Assembly: GCA_041488095.1 (NCBI GenBank)
Contig: JBGPOP010000047.1
Span: forward strand, 1 to 29,057
Direction of reading: 5' to 3'
DNA: 29,057 nucleotides
Source of the DNA: DASYPQ01 sp041488095
Lineage (GTDB): Bacteria > Planctomycetota > UBA1135 > GCA-002686595
Shown here: positions 18,761-25,952 of the stretch, piece by piece
How the letters are laid out: each line of letters starts with the position of its first letter
How positions within the stretch are numbered: position 1 is the stretch's first letter
The notes under the pieces: generated by a model
What the model saw: the letters and a program-made list of their open reading frames with translations, nothing else
What the model was told of the DNA's origin: nothing
The model's database searches: none
Position numbers and translations under genes: made by a program

Positions 18761-18970
18761 TCAATTCGTGGCTGGACGGCGTCGACCGGTGAGGACGAGG
18801 GTCCCGCCGACAAGGAGCACGAGACCTGCGGCGGCCAGCCCGGGATCGATTTCAGGCGCACCGCGGCCGCCGATCCCTTGCGCCAGCGCGCCCGTGCTCC
18901 ACGCCAGCGAAAGCGCGAGTCCGCGGACGATGTTTTCGAGGTGGCAGTACTTGGGGAGGCGGGAAGTCAT
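18761..18970 (-). CDS. PEID-CTERM microprotein B (exosortase E substrate)
   Basis: 69 residues from the ATG at 18970, with GGAG five bases upstream. A signal peptide-like N-terminus (about 1-30, ending ALA before QG) runs almost straight into the sorting tag: APEIDPG (38-44), a hydrophobic helix AAAGLVLLVGGTLVL and the basic end GRRRPATN. Only ~8 residues lie between the predicted signal peptidase site and the PEID motif. The tag matches the VPEID-CTERM type, with Ala in place of the leading Val, and the matching sorting enzyme XrtE is the next gene. It is nearly identical in its last 30 residues to the 77-residue paralogue at 19809-20042. The mature product would be a surface-bound oligopeptide or a scaffold; its function is unknown. 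Confidence 0.88.
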   Translation of the reverse strand: MTSRLPKYCHLENIVRGLALSLAWSTGALAQGIGGRGAPEIDPGLAAAGLVLLVGGTLVLTGRRRPATN

Positions 18971-19043
18971 CGGATCTCCGGGTAGACGCGGGCAGTCAAC
19001 TCAACGGCGTCGGATCGTTCGCTGGGGCCAGAACTAGGGCGAC

Positions 19044-19072
19044 AGTATGACGGCTCTCCTCCAGGGGTGCAA
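19044..19072 (-). promoter_or_regulatory. Promoter of PEID microprotein B
   Basis: Minus strand TTGCAC (19067-19072), 17-bp spacer, CATACT (19044-19049). The geometry and the distance to the ATG (74 bp) match the promoter of the paralogous gene at 20118-20146 even though the surrounding bases have diverged. This argues that the element is under selection. Confidence 0.6.
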
Positions 19073-19267
19073 GCCCCTAGATCGCACGTTCCGCGCAGGC
19101 CTGCGCCCGGGGGGGCCTGCGGGACGAGACTTGGGTCGAATTCCGGAAGTGCAGGGGGCCCCAGACGGGCTGTCGACACGGAGGTATTCCAGGTGGAAAC
19201 CACAAGGGTTTGTCAGCTGGGCGGCGGTGACGAGCCCTGGCTGGGTCCCAACCTGGGGGGCTCGGGC

Positions 19268-19597
19268 GCGGTGCAGATCGCCACCCCGGGTCGCAATCTC
19301 GCATCCCACGCGCTCGAGAACCGTCGCCACATCCGGGTCGGCGAGCGTCCGACCCCCAGAAAACAGATTCACAGGAAGGACGAGAGACGGGTGCCGCCGC
19401 GGTCGATTCGATACTGCGAACAGGTCGAGAAGTTCGGTCGAAGCGACGACCACCTTCCCCACCCTCTTGATCCGCGCGACCTGACGCACAGCCATGGCCT
19501 CGATTGGCAGCGCTGCGGGCGGCATGTCGATCAGGAGCTCGACCTGGCAGACGTCACTCGATCGTACCCACTGCGAATCCGACGCGCCGGGCGGACA
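19268..19597 (-). pseudogene. Degenerate duplicate of the pheT 3' end (FDX-ACB anticodon-binding domain)
   Basis: Read on the minus strand, the frame gives LPIEAMAVRQVARIKRVGK, VVASTELLDLFAV, GRTLADPDVATVLERV and EIATRGGDLHR. These align residue for residue with the last ~75 residues of the intact PheT (LPIDVQAARLVEAIEEAGK, LVASTELFDVYAW, SRTLTDQDVAKFLER, EIQVLGGTLRR). Further upstream the match (RRVGFAVG against RRKVGYLP) continues only in another frame, so there is at least one frameshift near 19560, and the PheT stop has been lost. No other PheT domain is present, so it cannot make a synthetase subunit. An in-frame ATG at 19525 and an open frame down to 19034 exist, but I regard them as remnants. 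It lies between the two microprotein genes and marks the duplication. Confidence 0.85.
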
Positions 19598-19808
19598 TGG
19601 GCTCGTGTGCCGCGGCTGAGCCGCAACCCAACCCGCATCGCACCCTGGGCTGGCGGGGTCTGTTCAGAGAAAAACTCCGACGCGCCTGGCACGCGGGACG
19701 AGCGTGTCGGCGGTTGAAGCATCGGCCCGAACCCCAAGTCCGTGACCGGTCTCCGTTCCGGCCCGCGTGGGCGGAGCACCCGGTGCGCGACCCGAGGGAA
19801 GCGGACGG

Positions 19809-20042
19809 TCAGTTCGTCGCGGGACGGCGCCGACCGGTCAGGACCAAGGTGCCGCCCACGAGCAGAAGGATCCCTCCAGCGGCGAGTCCGGGATCGATCT
19901 CGGGAGCGCCGTTGTTGCCTCCGCCGCCGCAATGGTGATCACGCGCTCGTGCCATCGGTGCGCTCGCGATCAGCACCAGGGCCAGTGCGGATACGCGAAG
20001 GATGGTCTTGAGGAGACAGTGCTTCAGGCGGCTGGCGGTCAT
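19809..20042 (-). CDS. PEID-CTERM microprotein A (exosortase E substrate)
   Basis: 77 residues from the ATG at 20040-20042, with the same GGAGATCCG leader as its paralogue. A clear signal peptide (basic start, hydrophobic core VSALALVLIASAP, cleavage after MARA at about residue 33) is followed by a 13-residue segment, RDHHCGGGGNNGA. The sorting tag begins at APEIDPG (46-52), with helix GGILLLVGGTLVL and tail GRRRPATN. The mature segment has two His and a Cys next to a Gly run, which could bind metal or take a modification; the second paralogue lacks them. The system is known to use one or few very small substrates, and this fits. It lies 263 bp after pheT and has its own promoter. Function is unknown beyond sorting. 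Confidence 0.9.
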   Translation of the reverse strand: MTASRLKHCLLKTILRVSALALVLIASAPMARARDHHCGGGGNNGAPEIDPGLAAGGILLLVGGTLVLTGRRRPATN

Positions 20043-20104
20043 CGGATCTCCGGAATAGCTAGGAGGGTTCAGGTCGGCTGCGGGCGAGGAGTTATTAGGA
20101 AGCT

Positions 20105-20124
20105 GCATTACTGAGTCAGTATGC
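20105..20124. promoter_or_regulatory. 20-nt inverted repeat over the -10 element of microprotein A
   Basis: GCAT-t-ACTGA-g-TCAGT-ATGC: two 9-nt arms with one unpaired base and a 1-nt centre. That is too tight for an RNA hairpin but typical of a dimeric DNA-binding site. It overlaps the CATACT -10 hexamer. The equivalent stretch of copy B is not palindromic, so this could be chance or an operator specific to gene A. Confidence 0.35.
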
Positions 20125-20146
20125 CCCCTTCCCTCCAACGCGGCAA
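20118..20146 (-). promoter_or_regulatory. Promoter of PEID microprotein A
   Basis: Minus strand TTGCCG (20141-20146), 17-bp spacer, CATACT (20118-20123), 76 bp upstream of the ATG. The same spacing and offset occur before the paralogue at 19044-19072. A weaker alternative lies downstream (CTGACT, 16 bp, TAATAA). Confidence 0.6.
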
Positions 20147-20305
20147 GCCCAGATCCCGCGCAGTCCAGACAACCGCAGACCTCGGCCGAGAGGAACCAGG
20201 AACCCCGGCGCGCCTTGCGACCTGAAAAGATTTCCATGCAGAGACCCCCTCGGCCTGACTGCCGGCGGATGGGAACCGGGCTCTCGGGAGTTTCCGCCGA
20301 GAGGC

Positions 20306-22741
20306 TCAGCCGCGGCGCAGCGTTCCGCCGAGCACCTGGATCTCTCGTTCTGTGCGCTCGAGGAACTTCGCCACATCCTGGTCGGTGAGCGTCCGGCTGT
20401 CCGAGACGAGCGTCACGTGGAGCGCGAGCGACTTGCGCCCCGGCCCCAGGTTGGGCCAGGCGTACACATCGAAGAGCTCGGTCGAGGCGACGAGCCCCTT
20501 GCCTGCCTCCTCGATCGCCTCCACCAGCCGCGCGGCCTGCACGTCGATCGGCAGAGCGACCGCGACGTCGACCTTCACCGGTGGGAAACGCGGGATCGGC
20601 AGGTACCCGACCTTCCGGCGCGGCCCGGCGAGCAGCGCGTCGATCGAGATCTCGGCGCAGGCGACGTCGCTCTGGAGCTCGCCCGTGAGTCCGAGGCGCC
20701 GAGCCAGCGCTGGCTCGAGAGCCGCGAGCGTCGCGACGGGCTCCGCGTCGCGCGGGCAGTCCGCCTCGAGACAGCGCCCGGGGTGCGCCCAGGCCGGCGG
20801 CGTTGTGGAGAGCCTCCAGCGCGGTCGCTCGCGCTCCGTCGTCTCGAAGAGGTCGTCGACGACGCCCTGGAGTCGATTCAGGCGGCCGGCGTCGAAGCGA
20901 GCGTCCTTGGCCGGAGGCGACGCGGCCCACACGAGCGCGAGCTGGTGCACCTCGAAGGGCTCGCCGCGCGGCCCCGCGCGCTCGGGGAGGTATCCCTTGC
21001 CGACCTCGTAGAGGCGCACCTCCCCGCTGCGGCGGCGGTTGTCGGAGAGCGCCGCGAGCAGGCTCGGCAGGACGGACCGGCGCACACGCGAAAGGCCTTC
21101 TGCGGCCGCGTTGACGACCTGGACGTGCGGCGCAGCCGCCGTGCCGAGCTTCTCGAGAAGGCCATCCGGGAGGAACGAGTACGAGATCGTCTCGTGGAAC
21201 CGCGCCGCGCCCGAGAGACGGTCCTGCAGCGCGCGCACGAGCGCCCGGCGCTCGTCCCGCGGAGGCGGCGCGAGATCGCCGGCGAGCGTCCGCTCGGGGA
21301 TCCGCCCGTAGCGGTGGATCCGGCCGACCTCCTCGACGAGGTCCTGCTCGATCGTCACGTCCTTCGTCGCGCGTGCGCTGGGCACGCGGACCGAGAGCGC
21401 GCCGCCCGCGTCCGACACGCCGAAGCCCAGGCGCGCGAGGATGTCCTCGATCTCGGCGTCCGGTACCTCCGCGCCGAGCAGCTGGCGCACGCGCGCGCCC
21501 CGCAGGCGGATCGTGAGCGCCGGATCGGTCCACTCCCCCGCGTCCGTCGGCGCCGCGGGGATCGAGAGGCCGGGCTCCAACTCGCGGAGCAGGCTCACGA
21601 GGTGCGCCGCCGCCTTCATCGGAAGCGTCGGGTCGAGGCTCTTCTCGAAGCGCGCCGAAGAGTCCGTGCGCAGCGCGAGGCGCTGGGCCGTGCGCCGGAT
21701 GACAGCGGGCTGGAACGTCGCGACCTCGAGGAGCAGCGAGCGCGTCTCTCCCGACACCTTGGATCCCTCGCCGCCCATGATCCCGGCCAACGCGACGGGC
21801 GCGGCTCCCGAGCAGATGAGCAGATCCTCGACCGCGAGGGCGCGCTCGAGGCCGTCGAGCGTCTTCATCCGCTCCCCCGCGCGCGCCATGCGCACGACGA
21901 TCCCCTCGGGCGACAGCCGCTCGCGATCGAACACATGGTTGGGCTGCCCGAGATCGAGCATGACGAAGTTCGAGAGGTCGACCAGGAGGTCGATCGGACG
22001 CTGGCCGACGGCGAGGAGCAGCGCGCGCAGCCAATCGGGCGAGCGGCGTGCGGCGGCGCTCCCCACGCCATCGATCGGCACGGCGACGTAGCGCGAGCAG
22101 GCCTTCGACTCGACGCGCACGGGGAAGGGCCTGCCCCGCCCGGGCTGCGGGAGCTTCGGATCGAAGGGCTTCAGGCTGCGCCGGTGGATCGCGGCGATCT
22201 CGGAGGCGATCCCGCGATGGCCCCACAGATCGGGGCGGTGCGTCAGGGACTTGTTGTCGATCGAGAGGATCCAGTCCTCGAGCCCGAGCGCCTCGGCCAC
22301 GGGCTTGCCGACGGGCGCGTCGGCGGGCAGGACCCAGATGCCGGAGTGCTCGTCGCCGAGCCCGAGCTCGCGCTCGGAGCAGATCATCCCGCACGACTCG
22401 ACGCCGCGGATCTTGGCCTTCTTGATCGTCAGGTCGGCGGAGAGCTTCGTGCCGATCCTCGCGACCGCCACCTTCTGCCCGGCGGCGACGTTCGACGCGC
22501 CGCAGACGATGCCGAGCGTCTCGGGGCCGCCGACGTCGACGAGGCACACGGAGAGCTTGTCCGCGGCGGGATGCCGATCGTGTCGGGCCACGTAGCCGAC
22601 GACGACGTCGGAGAGATGCGGCAGGAAGCGCTCGAGGCCCTCGACCTCCGCCGTCGAAAGGGTCAGGCTCTCGCCGATCTCTTCGGGCGAGATGCCGGAG
22701 AGGTCCACGTGACGCGCGAGCCAGCGGCAGGAGATCTTCAC
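20306..22741 (-). CDS. pheT: Phenylalanine-tRNA ligase beta subunit
   Basis: 811 residues, the normal length for bacterial PheT, the tRNA-recognition and editing subunit of the heterotetrameric enzyme that charges tRNA-Phe. It starts with the usual KISCRWLARHVDLSG. The tRNA-binding OB fold follows (VVVGYVARHDRHPAADKLSVC, then IVCGASNVAAGQKVAVA). The B3/B4 editing and B5 regions come next (SIDNKSLTHRPDLWGHRGIA, LVDLSNFVMLDLGQPNHVFD, IMGGEGSKVS). The C-terminal FDX-ACB domain is RFPPVKVDVAVALPIDV to the end. The start is GTG at 22741, overlapping the pheS stop in GTGA, so the two subunits should be translationally coupled. The final ~110 codons have a degenerate second copy at 19268-19597. Confidence 0.97.
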   Translation of the reverse strand: MKISCRWLARHVDLSGISPEEIGESLTLSTAEVEGLERFLPHLSDVVVGYVARHDRHPAADKLSVCLVDVGGPETLGIVCGASNVAAGQKVAVARIGTKLSADLTIKKAKIRGVESCGMICSERELGLGDEHSGIWVLPADAPVGKPVAEALGLEDWILSIDNKSLTHRPDLWGHRGIASEIAAIHRRSLKPFDPKLPQPGRGRPFPVRVESKACSRYVAVPIDGVGSAAARRSPDWLRALLLAVGQRPIDLLVDLSNFVMLDLGQPNHVFDRERLSPEGIVVRMARAGERMKTLDGLERALAVEDLLICSGAAPVALAGIMGGEGSKVSGETRSLLLEVATFQPAVIRRTAQRLALRTDSSARFEKSLDPTLPMKAAAHLVSLLRELEPGLSIPAAPTDAGEWTDPALTIRLRGARVRQLLGAEVPDAEIEDILARLGFGVSDAGGALSVRVPSARATKDVTIEQDLVEEVGRIHRYGRIPERTLAGDLAPPPRDERRALVRALQDRLSGAARFHETISYSFLPDGLLEKLGTAAAPHVQVVNAAAEGLSRVRRSVLPSLLAALSDNRRRSGEVRLYEVGKGYLPERAGPRGEPFEVHQLALVWAASPPAKDARFDAGRLNRLQGVVDDLFETTERERPRWRLSTTPPAWAHPGRCLEADCPRDAEPVATLAALEPALARRLGLTGELQSDVACAEISIDALLAGPRRKVGYLPIPRFPPVKVDVAVALPIDVQAARLVEAIEEAGKGLVASTELFDVYAWPNLGPGRKSLALHVTLVSDSRTLTDQDVAKFLERTEREIQVLGGTLRRG

Positions 22742-23793
22742 GCGAACTGCTCCAGGAAGCGCAGGTCTCCCGAGAGGAGCAGGCGCACGTCGTCGATCCC
22801 GTAGCGCAGCATCGTGAGGCGCGAAAGTCCGAGTCCGAAGGCGAACCCCGTCCACACCTCGGGGTCGATGCCGCCCGCCTTCAGGACGTTGGGGTGGACC
22901 AGGCCGCAGGGCAGGAGCTCGATCCAGGTCGACTGCTTGCACACGCTGCAACCCGACTTGCAGAACGGGCAGCGCGCGTCGAGCTCGAAGCCCGGCTCGA
23001 CGAAGGGGAAGTAGCCAGGCCGCAGGCGGATGTCGATGTCGCGCCCGAACACACCGCGCAAGAGCGTCTTCATCGTGCCGATCAGGTGACCGACCGAGGT
23101 GCCGCGGTCGACGGCGAGGCCCTCCATCTGGTGGAAGGTGTGCTCGTGCGAGGCGTCGACGGTCTCGTTGCGGAAGACCTTGCCGGGCACGATCGCCCGA
23201 AAGGGCGGCTTCAGGCGCTCCATCGCGCGCACCTGGACGGGCGAGGTGTGGGTGCGCAGGACGAGCTTGCCGGCCGCGTCGCAACGAAAGGTGTCCATCG
23301 TGTCGCGTGCGGGGTGGTCGCGCGGGATGTTCAGCGCGTCGAAGTTGTAGTGCTCGAGCTCGACCTCGGGGCCGTCGAGGACCATCCAGCCCATGCTGGT
23401 GAACAGATCCTCGAGCTCGCGCTGGACGCGTGTCAGCGGGTGGAGCGAGCCGCGCTCGGGCCTGGGCGCGGGGATCGTCGGGTCGAAGCCCTCGCCGGCG
23501 CGCTCGGCCTCGAGCTTCGCGACCGCGAGCTCATCCTTCCGCGCGGCGATCGCGGCCTCGATCTCGCGCTTGAGCCGGTTCGCGAGCTGTCCGGTCTCCT
23601 TGCGCCGCTCGGGCGAGAGCGTCGGGATCGAAGCCAGGAGGGACGCGACGACGCCCCCCTGGCCCAGATACTCGCGCTCGACCTGGCGCAGGGCGCCTTC
23701 GTCCGGGGCGCTCTTCAGGCTGGCGAGGGCCTGCGCGAGAAGGGTTTCGGATTCCTGCACCTCGGTCCGCTCCGTGAGCGGCGCATGAGACAC
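22738..23793 (-). CDS. pheS: Phenylalanine-tRNA ligase alpha subunit
   Basis: 351 residues: an N-terminal coiled-coil tRNA-binding arm (about 1-100, Glu/Arg/Leu-rich, with GQLANRLKREIEAAIAARK), then the class II catalytic core. Visible are HPLTRVQRELEDLFTSMGW, FDALNIPRDHPARDTMDTF, motif 2 (VFRNETVDASHEHTFHQMEG) and motif 3 (GFAFGLGLSRLTMLRYGIDD). It activates Phe with ATP and transfers it to tRNA-Phe together with PheT. The start is GTG at 23791-23793. Its 5' end is divergent from the DUF4838 gene with only 83 bp between them, so promoters for both must share this gap. Start and motif spacing look normal. Confidence 0.97.
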   Translation of the reverse strand: MSHAPLTERTEVQESETLLAQALASLKSAPDEGALRQVEREYLGQGGVVASLLASIPTLSPERRKETGQLANRLKREIEAAIAARKDELAVAKLEAERAGEGFDPTIPAPRPERGSLHPLTRVQRELEDLFTSMGWMVLDGPEVELEHYNFDALNIPRDHPARDTMDTFRCDAAGKLVLRTHTSPVQVRAMERLKPPFRAIVPGKVFRNETVDASHEHTFHQMEGLAVDRGTSVGHLIGTMKTLLRGVFGRDIDIRLRPGYFPFVEPGFELDARCPFCKSGCSVCKQSTWIELLPCGLVHPNVLKAGGIDPEVWTGFAFGLGLSRLTMLRYGIDDVRLLLSGDLRFLEQFA

Positions 23794-23876
23794 CGCGCCG
23801 CGCCGGATGGCAAGCGTCCCAGGCCCGTGCCGGGATCGCTTGCACAGTGAGCTGACGGACGATCTTCTCTTGCCGG

Positions 23877-25583
23877 ATGACCGTCCCCCTCCTCGCGTTC
23901 GCGCTCCTGCTGCCCCAGGGCGGAGGGACGGAATCCGTCCCGATCCCGCGGCGGATCGTCCTCTCCCGCGACGCGATCCCCGCCGAGCGCGCGGCGGCCG
24001 AGCTGCTCGCGCGGGAGCTCGCGACCCTCACCGGCGTCCGGATGGCCATCGAGAGCAAGGGCGGCCCCGCGCCGGCGATTTATGTCGGCCGCGGCGCGGA
24101 GCTCGACGCCCGCCATCCGGGCATCGACTGGGCCTCGCTCGGGGCCGAGGGTTTCGTGCTCGAGACCGCGGAGGGCGATGTCGTCGCCGCGGGAGGCCGT
24201 CCGCGAGGGACGCTGTACGCTGCGAACGCTCTCCTCGAGCGGCTCGGCCGCCGGGTGTTCACCTCTCGCTGCGAGATCCTGCCCAAGGCCCTGATCGCCC
24301 CGCGGCTCGCCCCGTTGAACGTGCGCGAAGTGCCGCGACTCGAGTATCGCGAGCCGTACTTCACGGACGCATTCGCTCCGACCTTCGCGGTCGCGAACCA
24401 TGCCAACGGGTTCGCCGAGCGCCTGGGCCCCGTCGAGGGCGGGAAGGTCGCCTACGCGCACTTCGTCCACACCGCCTACGAGATCGTCCCGCCCGCGAAG
24501 TACTTCGCCGAGCACCCCGAGTACTTCGCGCTGGTCGGGGGAAAGCGCCTTTCCGCCGACGCCCAGCTGTGTCTCACGAATCCCGACGTCCTGAAGATCG
24601 CGATCGAGACCGTCCAGGCGTGGCTGCGCGAGACGCCTGAGGCCTCGATCGTGTCCGTGTCGCAGAACGACTGCTTCAACCCTTGCGCTTGCGAAGCCTG
24701 CCGCGCGATCGACGAGCGCGAGGGCTCCCACGCCGGCTCCCTTCTCGCGTTCGTGAATGCGGTCGCGGAAGCGGTCGAGAGCGAGTTCCCGGACAAGGCG
24801 ATCGACACGCTCGCCTACCAGTACACGCGCAAGCCGCCGAAGACGATCCGACCGCGGAAGAACGTGATCGTCCGCCTCTGCTCGATCGAGTGCTGCTTCA
24901 GCCACCCGCTCGAGACCTGCCCGCGCAACGCCTCGTTCCGGGACGACCTCCTGGCCTGGTCGAAGCGGACCGACCGGCTGTACGTCTGGGACTACGTCAC
25001 GAACTTCGCGAGCTACCTCCAGCCGCTGCCGAACGTGTCCGTCCTGGCGAAGAACGTCCGGTTCTTCGCCGATCACGGCGTGCGGGGGATCTTCGAGGAG
25101 GGCAACTACTCGCCCGGGGGCGGCGGCGAGATGAACGAGCTCAAGGCCTGGGTGCTCGCGCGCGCCCTGTGGGACCCGTCGATCGACGGTCGCGCGGCGC
25201 GCGACGAGTTCCTCAGGGGCTACTTCGGCAAGTCCGCGTCCGCGATCGCGCGCTGGCTCGACCGTCTCGAGGAGGTCGTGACGAAGGAGAACCTCCACGC
25301 GACGATCTACGACGGTCCGGACGCCGCCTACCTGCGCGAGGACGTGTTGCAGTTCGGAGAGTCGTGCTTCGAGGAGGCCGCCCGGCTCGCCGAGAGCGAC
25401 CTGGTGCGGGCGCGCGTCAAGGCGGCCGGCCTGGCTCTGCGCTACGTCCGGATCGTCCGCGGCGAGCTGCCGCGGAGGAAGGAGCTGCTCCCCGCCTTCG
25501 CCGCGGACGCGCGCGCGGCGGGGATCACGAACGTGGGCGAGGGCGAGACCCTCGACAGCTTCCTCGAGCGCACCGGGCGCTGA
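23877..25583 (+). CDS. DUF4838 domain protein, probably secreted and glycoside hydrolase-like
   Basis: 568 residues. A short hydrophobic N-terminus (VPLLAFALLL) suggests export, though it is brief for a signal peptide. The first ~140 residues resemble the alpha-glucuronidase N-terminal-like domain (AAAELLARELATLTG, IYVGRGAE, GRPRGTLYAANALLERLG). The DUF4838 core follows with RRVFTSRCEILPK, EYREPYFTDAF, HPEYFALVGGKR, the Cys-rich VSQNDCFNPCACEACRAID (about 262-280) and WDYVTNFASYLQPLPN. The family is abundant in Planctomycetota and Bacteroidota and is thought to act on polysaccharides, but activity is not established to my knowledge. It is oriented opposite to the translation genes on both sides: 9 bp after its stop comes the end of rplT, and 83 bp before its start lies pheS. 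A TTGCAC at 23840-23845 could be its -35. Confidence 0.85.
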   Translation: MTVPLLAFALLLPQGGGTESVPIPRRIVLSRDAIPAERAAAELLARELATLTGVRMAIESKGGPAPAIYVGRGAELDARHPGIDWASLGAEGFVLETAEGDVVAAGGRPRGTLYAANALLERLGRRVFTSRCEILPKALIAPRLAPLNVREVPRLEYREPYFTDAFAPTFAVANHANGFAERLGPVEGGKVAYAHFVHTAYEIVPPAKYFAEHPEYFALVGGKRLSADAQLCLTNPDVLKIAIETVQAWLRETPEASIVSVSQNDCFNPCACEACRAIDEREGSHAGSLLAFVNAVAEAVESEFPDKAIDTLAYQYTRKPPKTIRPRKNVIVRLCSIECCFSHPLETCPRNASFRDDLLAWSKRTDRLYVWDYVTNFASYLQPLPNVSVLAKNVRFFADHGVRGIFEEGNYSPGGGGEMNELKAWVLARALWDPSIDGRAARDEFLRGYFGKSASAIARWLDRLEEVVTKENLHATIYDGPDAAYLREDVLQFGESCFEEAARLAESDLVRARVKAAGLALRYVRIVRGELPRRKELLPAFAADARAAGITNVGEGETLDSFLERTGR

Positions 25584-25592
25584 GGGCGGCGC

Positions 25593-25949
25593 CTAGCCTC
25601 TGGCCGACTTGGATTCGTGGACGAGCTGGTCGAACGCCGCCGGGTCGTGGATCGCGAGCTCGCTGAGCTGCTTGCGATCGAGATCGATCCCGGCCTTCTT
25701 CAGCCCGTCGACGAAGGTGGAGTAGGACATCCCGCGCAGCCTCGTCGCGGCATTGATGCGGGTGATCCACAGGCGGCGGAACTGCCGCTTCTTGGCGCGC
25801 CGGTCGCGGGTCGAGTAGGCCCACGCGCGGAGCAGGGTCTCGCGCACGGTGCGCCACAGCTTGCTGCGGCCGCCGCGGAAGCCCTTGGCCTGCTTGAAGT
25901 AGCGGTTCTTCTTGCGGCGCCGCGGAGCGGCGATGGTGATGCGGACCAT
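25593..25949 (-). CDS. rplT: 50S ribosomal protein L20
   Basis: 118 residues, standard length. L20 is an early-assembly 23S rRNA-binding protein and in many bacteria represses its own operon by binding the leader. The basic N-terminal tail and helices match L20: RRRKKNRYFKQAKGFRGGR, the AWAYSTRDRRAKKRQFRRLWI segment and the ITRINAATRLRGMSYSTF block with its conserved Asn-Ala. The start is an ATG at 25947-25949, 3 nt after the rpmI stop, so the two are one operon. infC, which often precedes rpmI, is not next to it here. Confidence 0.97.
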   Translation of the reverse strand: MVRITIAAPRRRKKNRYFKQAKGFRGGRSKLWRTVRETLLRAWAYSTRDRRAKKRQFRRLWITRINAATRLRGMSYSTFVDGLKKAGIDLDRKQLSELAIHDPAAFDQLVHESKSARG

Positions 25950-25952
25950 GGC

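Larger units (their letters stand above)
18722..19597 (-). repeat. Tandem duplication unit, copy B (degenerate pheT end + second PEID microprotein gene)
   Basis: This segment aligns with 19771-20630 through the whole unit: pheT 3' end, intergenic promoter, microprotein gene and about 40 bases past its stop. Shared landmarks are GCCACATCC-GGTCGG-GAGCGTCCG in the pheT part, CAGTATG and GCAAGCCC in the promoter part, CGGAGATCCGATGAC at the start codon, and GGTGCGCGACC plus CGGTCA after the stop. Boundaries are by eye and approximate. Confidence 0.8.
19771..20630 (-). repeat. Tandem duplication unit, copy A (intact pheT end + first PEID microprotein gene)
   Basis: The presumed parental copy: the final ~110 codons of the intact pheT, 263 bp of intergenic DNA with promoter, the 77-residue PEID gene and a short 3' flank. 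It pairs with copy B at 18722-19597 in the same orientation. The intact pheT identifies this as the source. Boundaries are approximate. Confidence 0.8.

Noticed and set aside
19034..19525. 163-residue hypothetical protein
   Set aside because: The first half is the degraded PheT C-terminal domain, and the second half is the duplicated intergenic region read through a lost stop. It is treated as a pseudogene remnant.
20306..23284. Longer pheT start inside pheS
   Set aside because: The extra 181 residues are pheS read in another frame. The conserved PheT opening KISCRWLA and the GTGA overlap fix the start at 22741.
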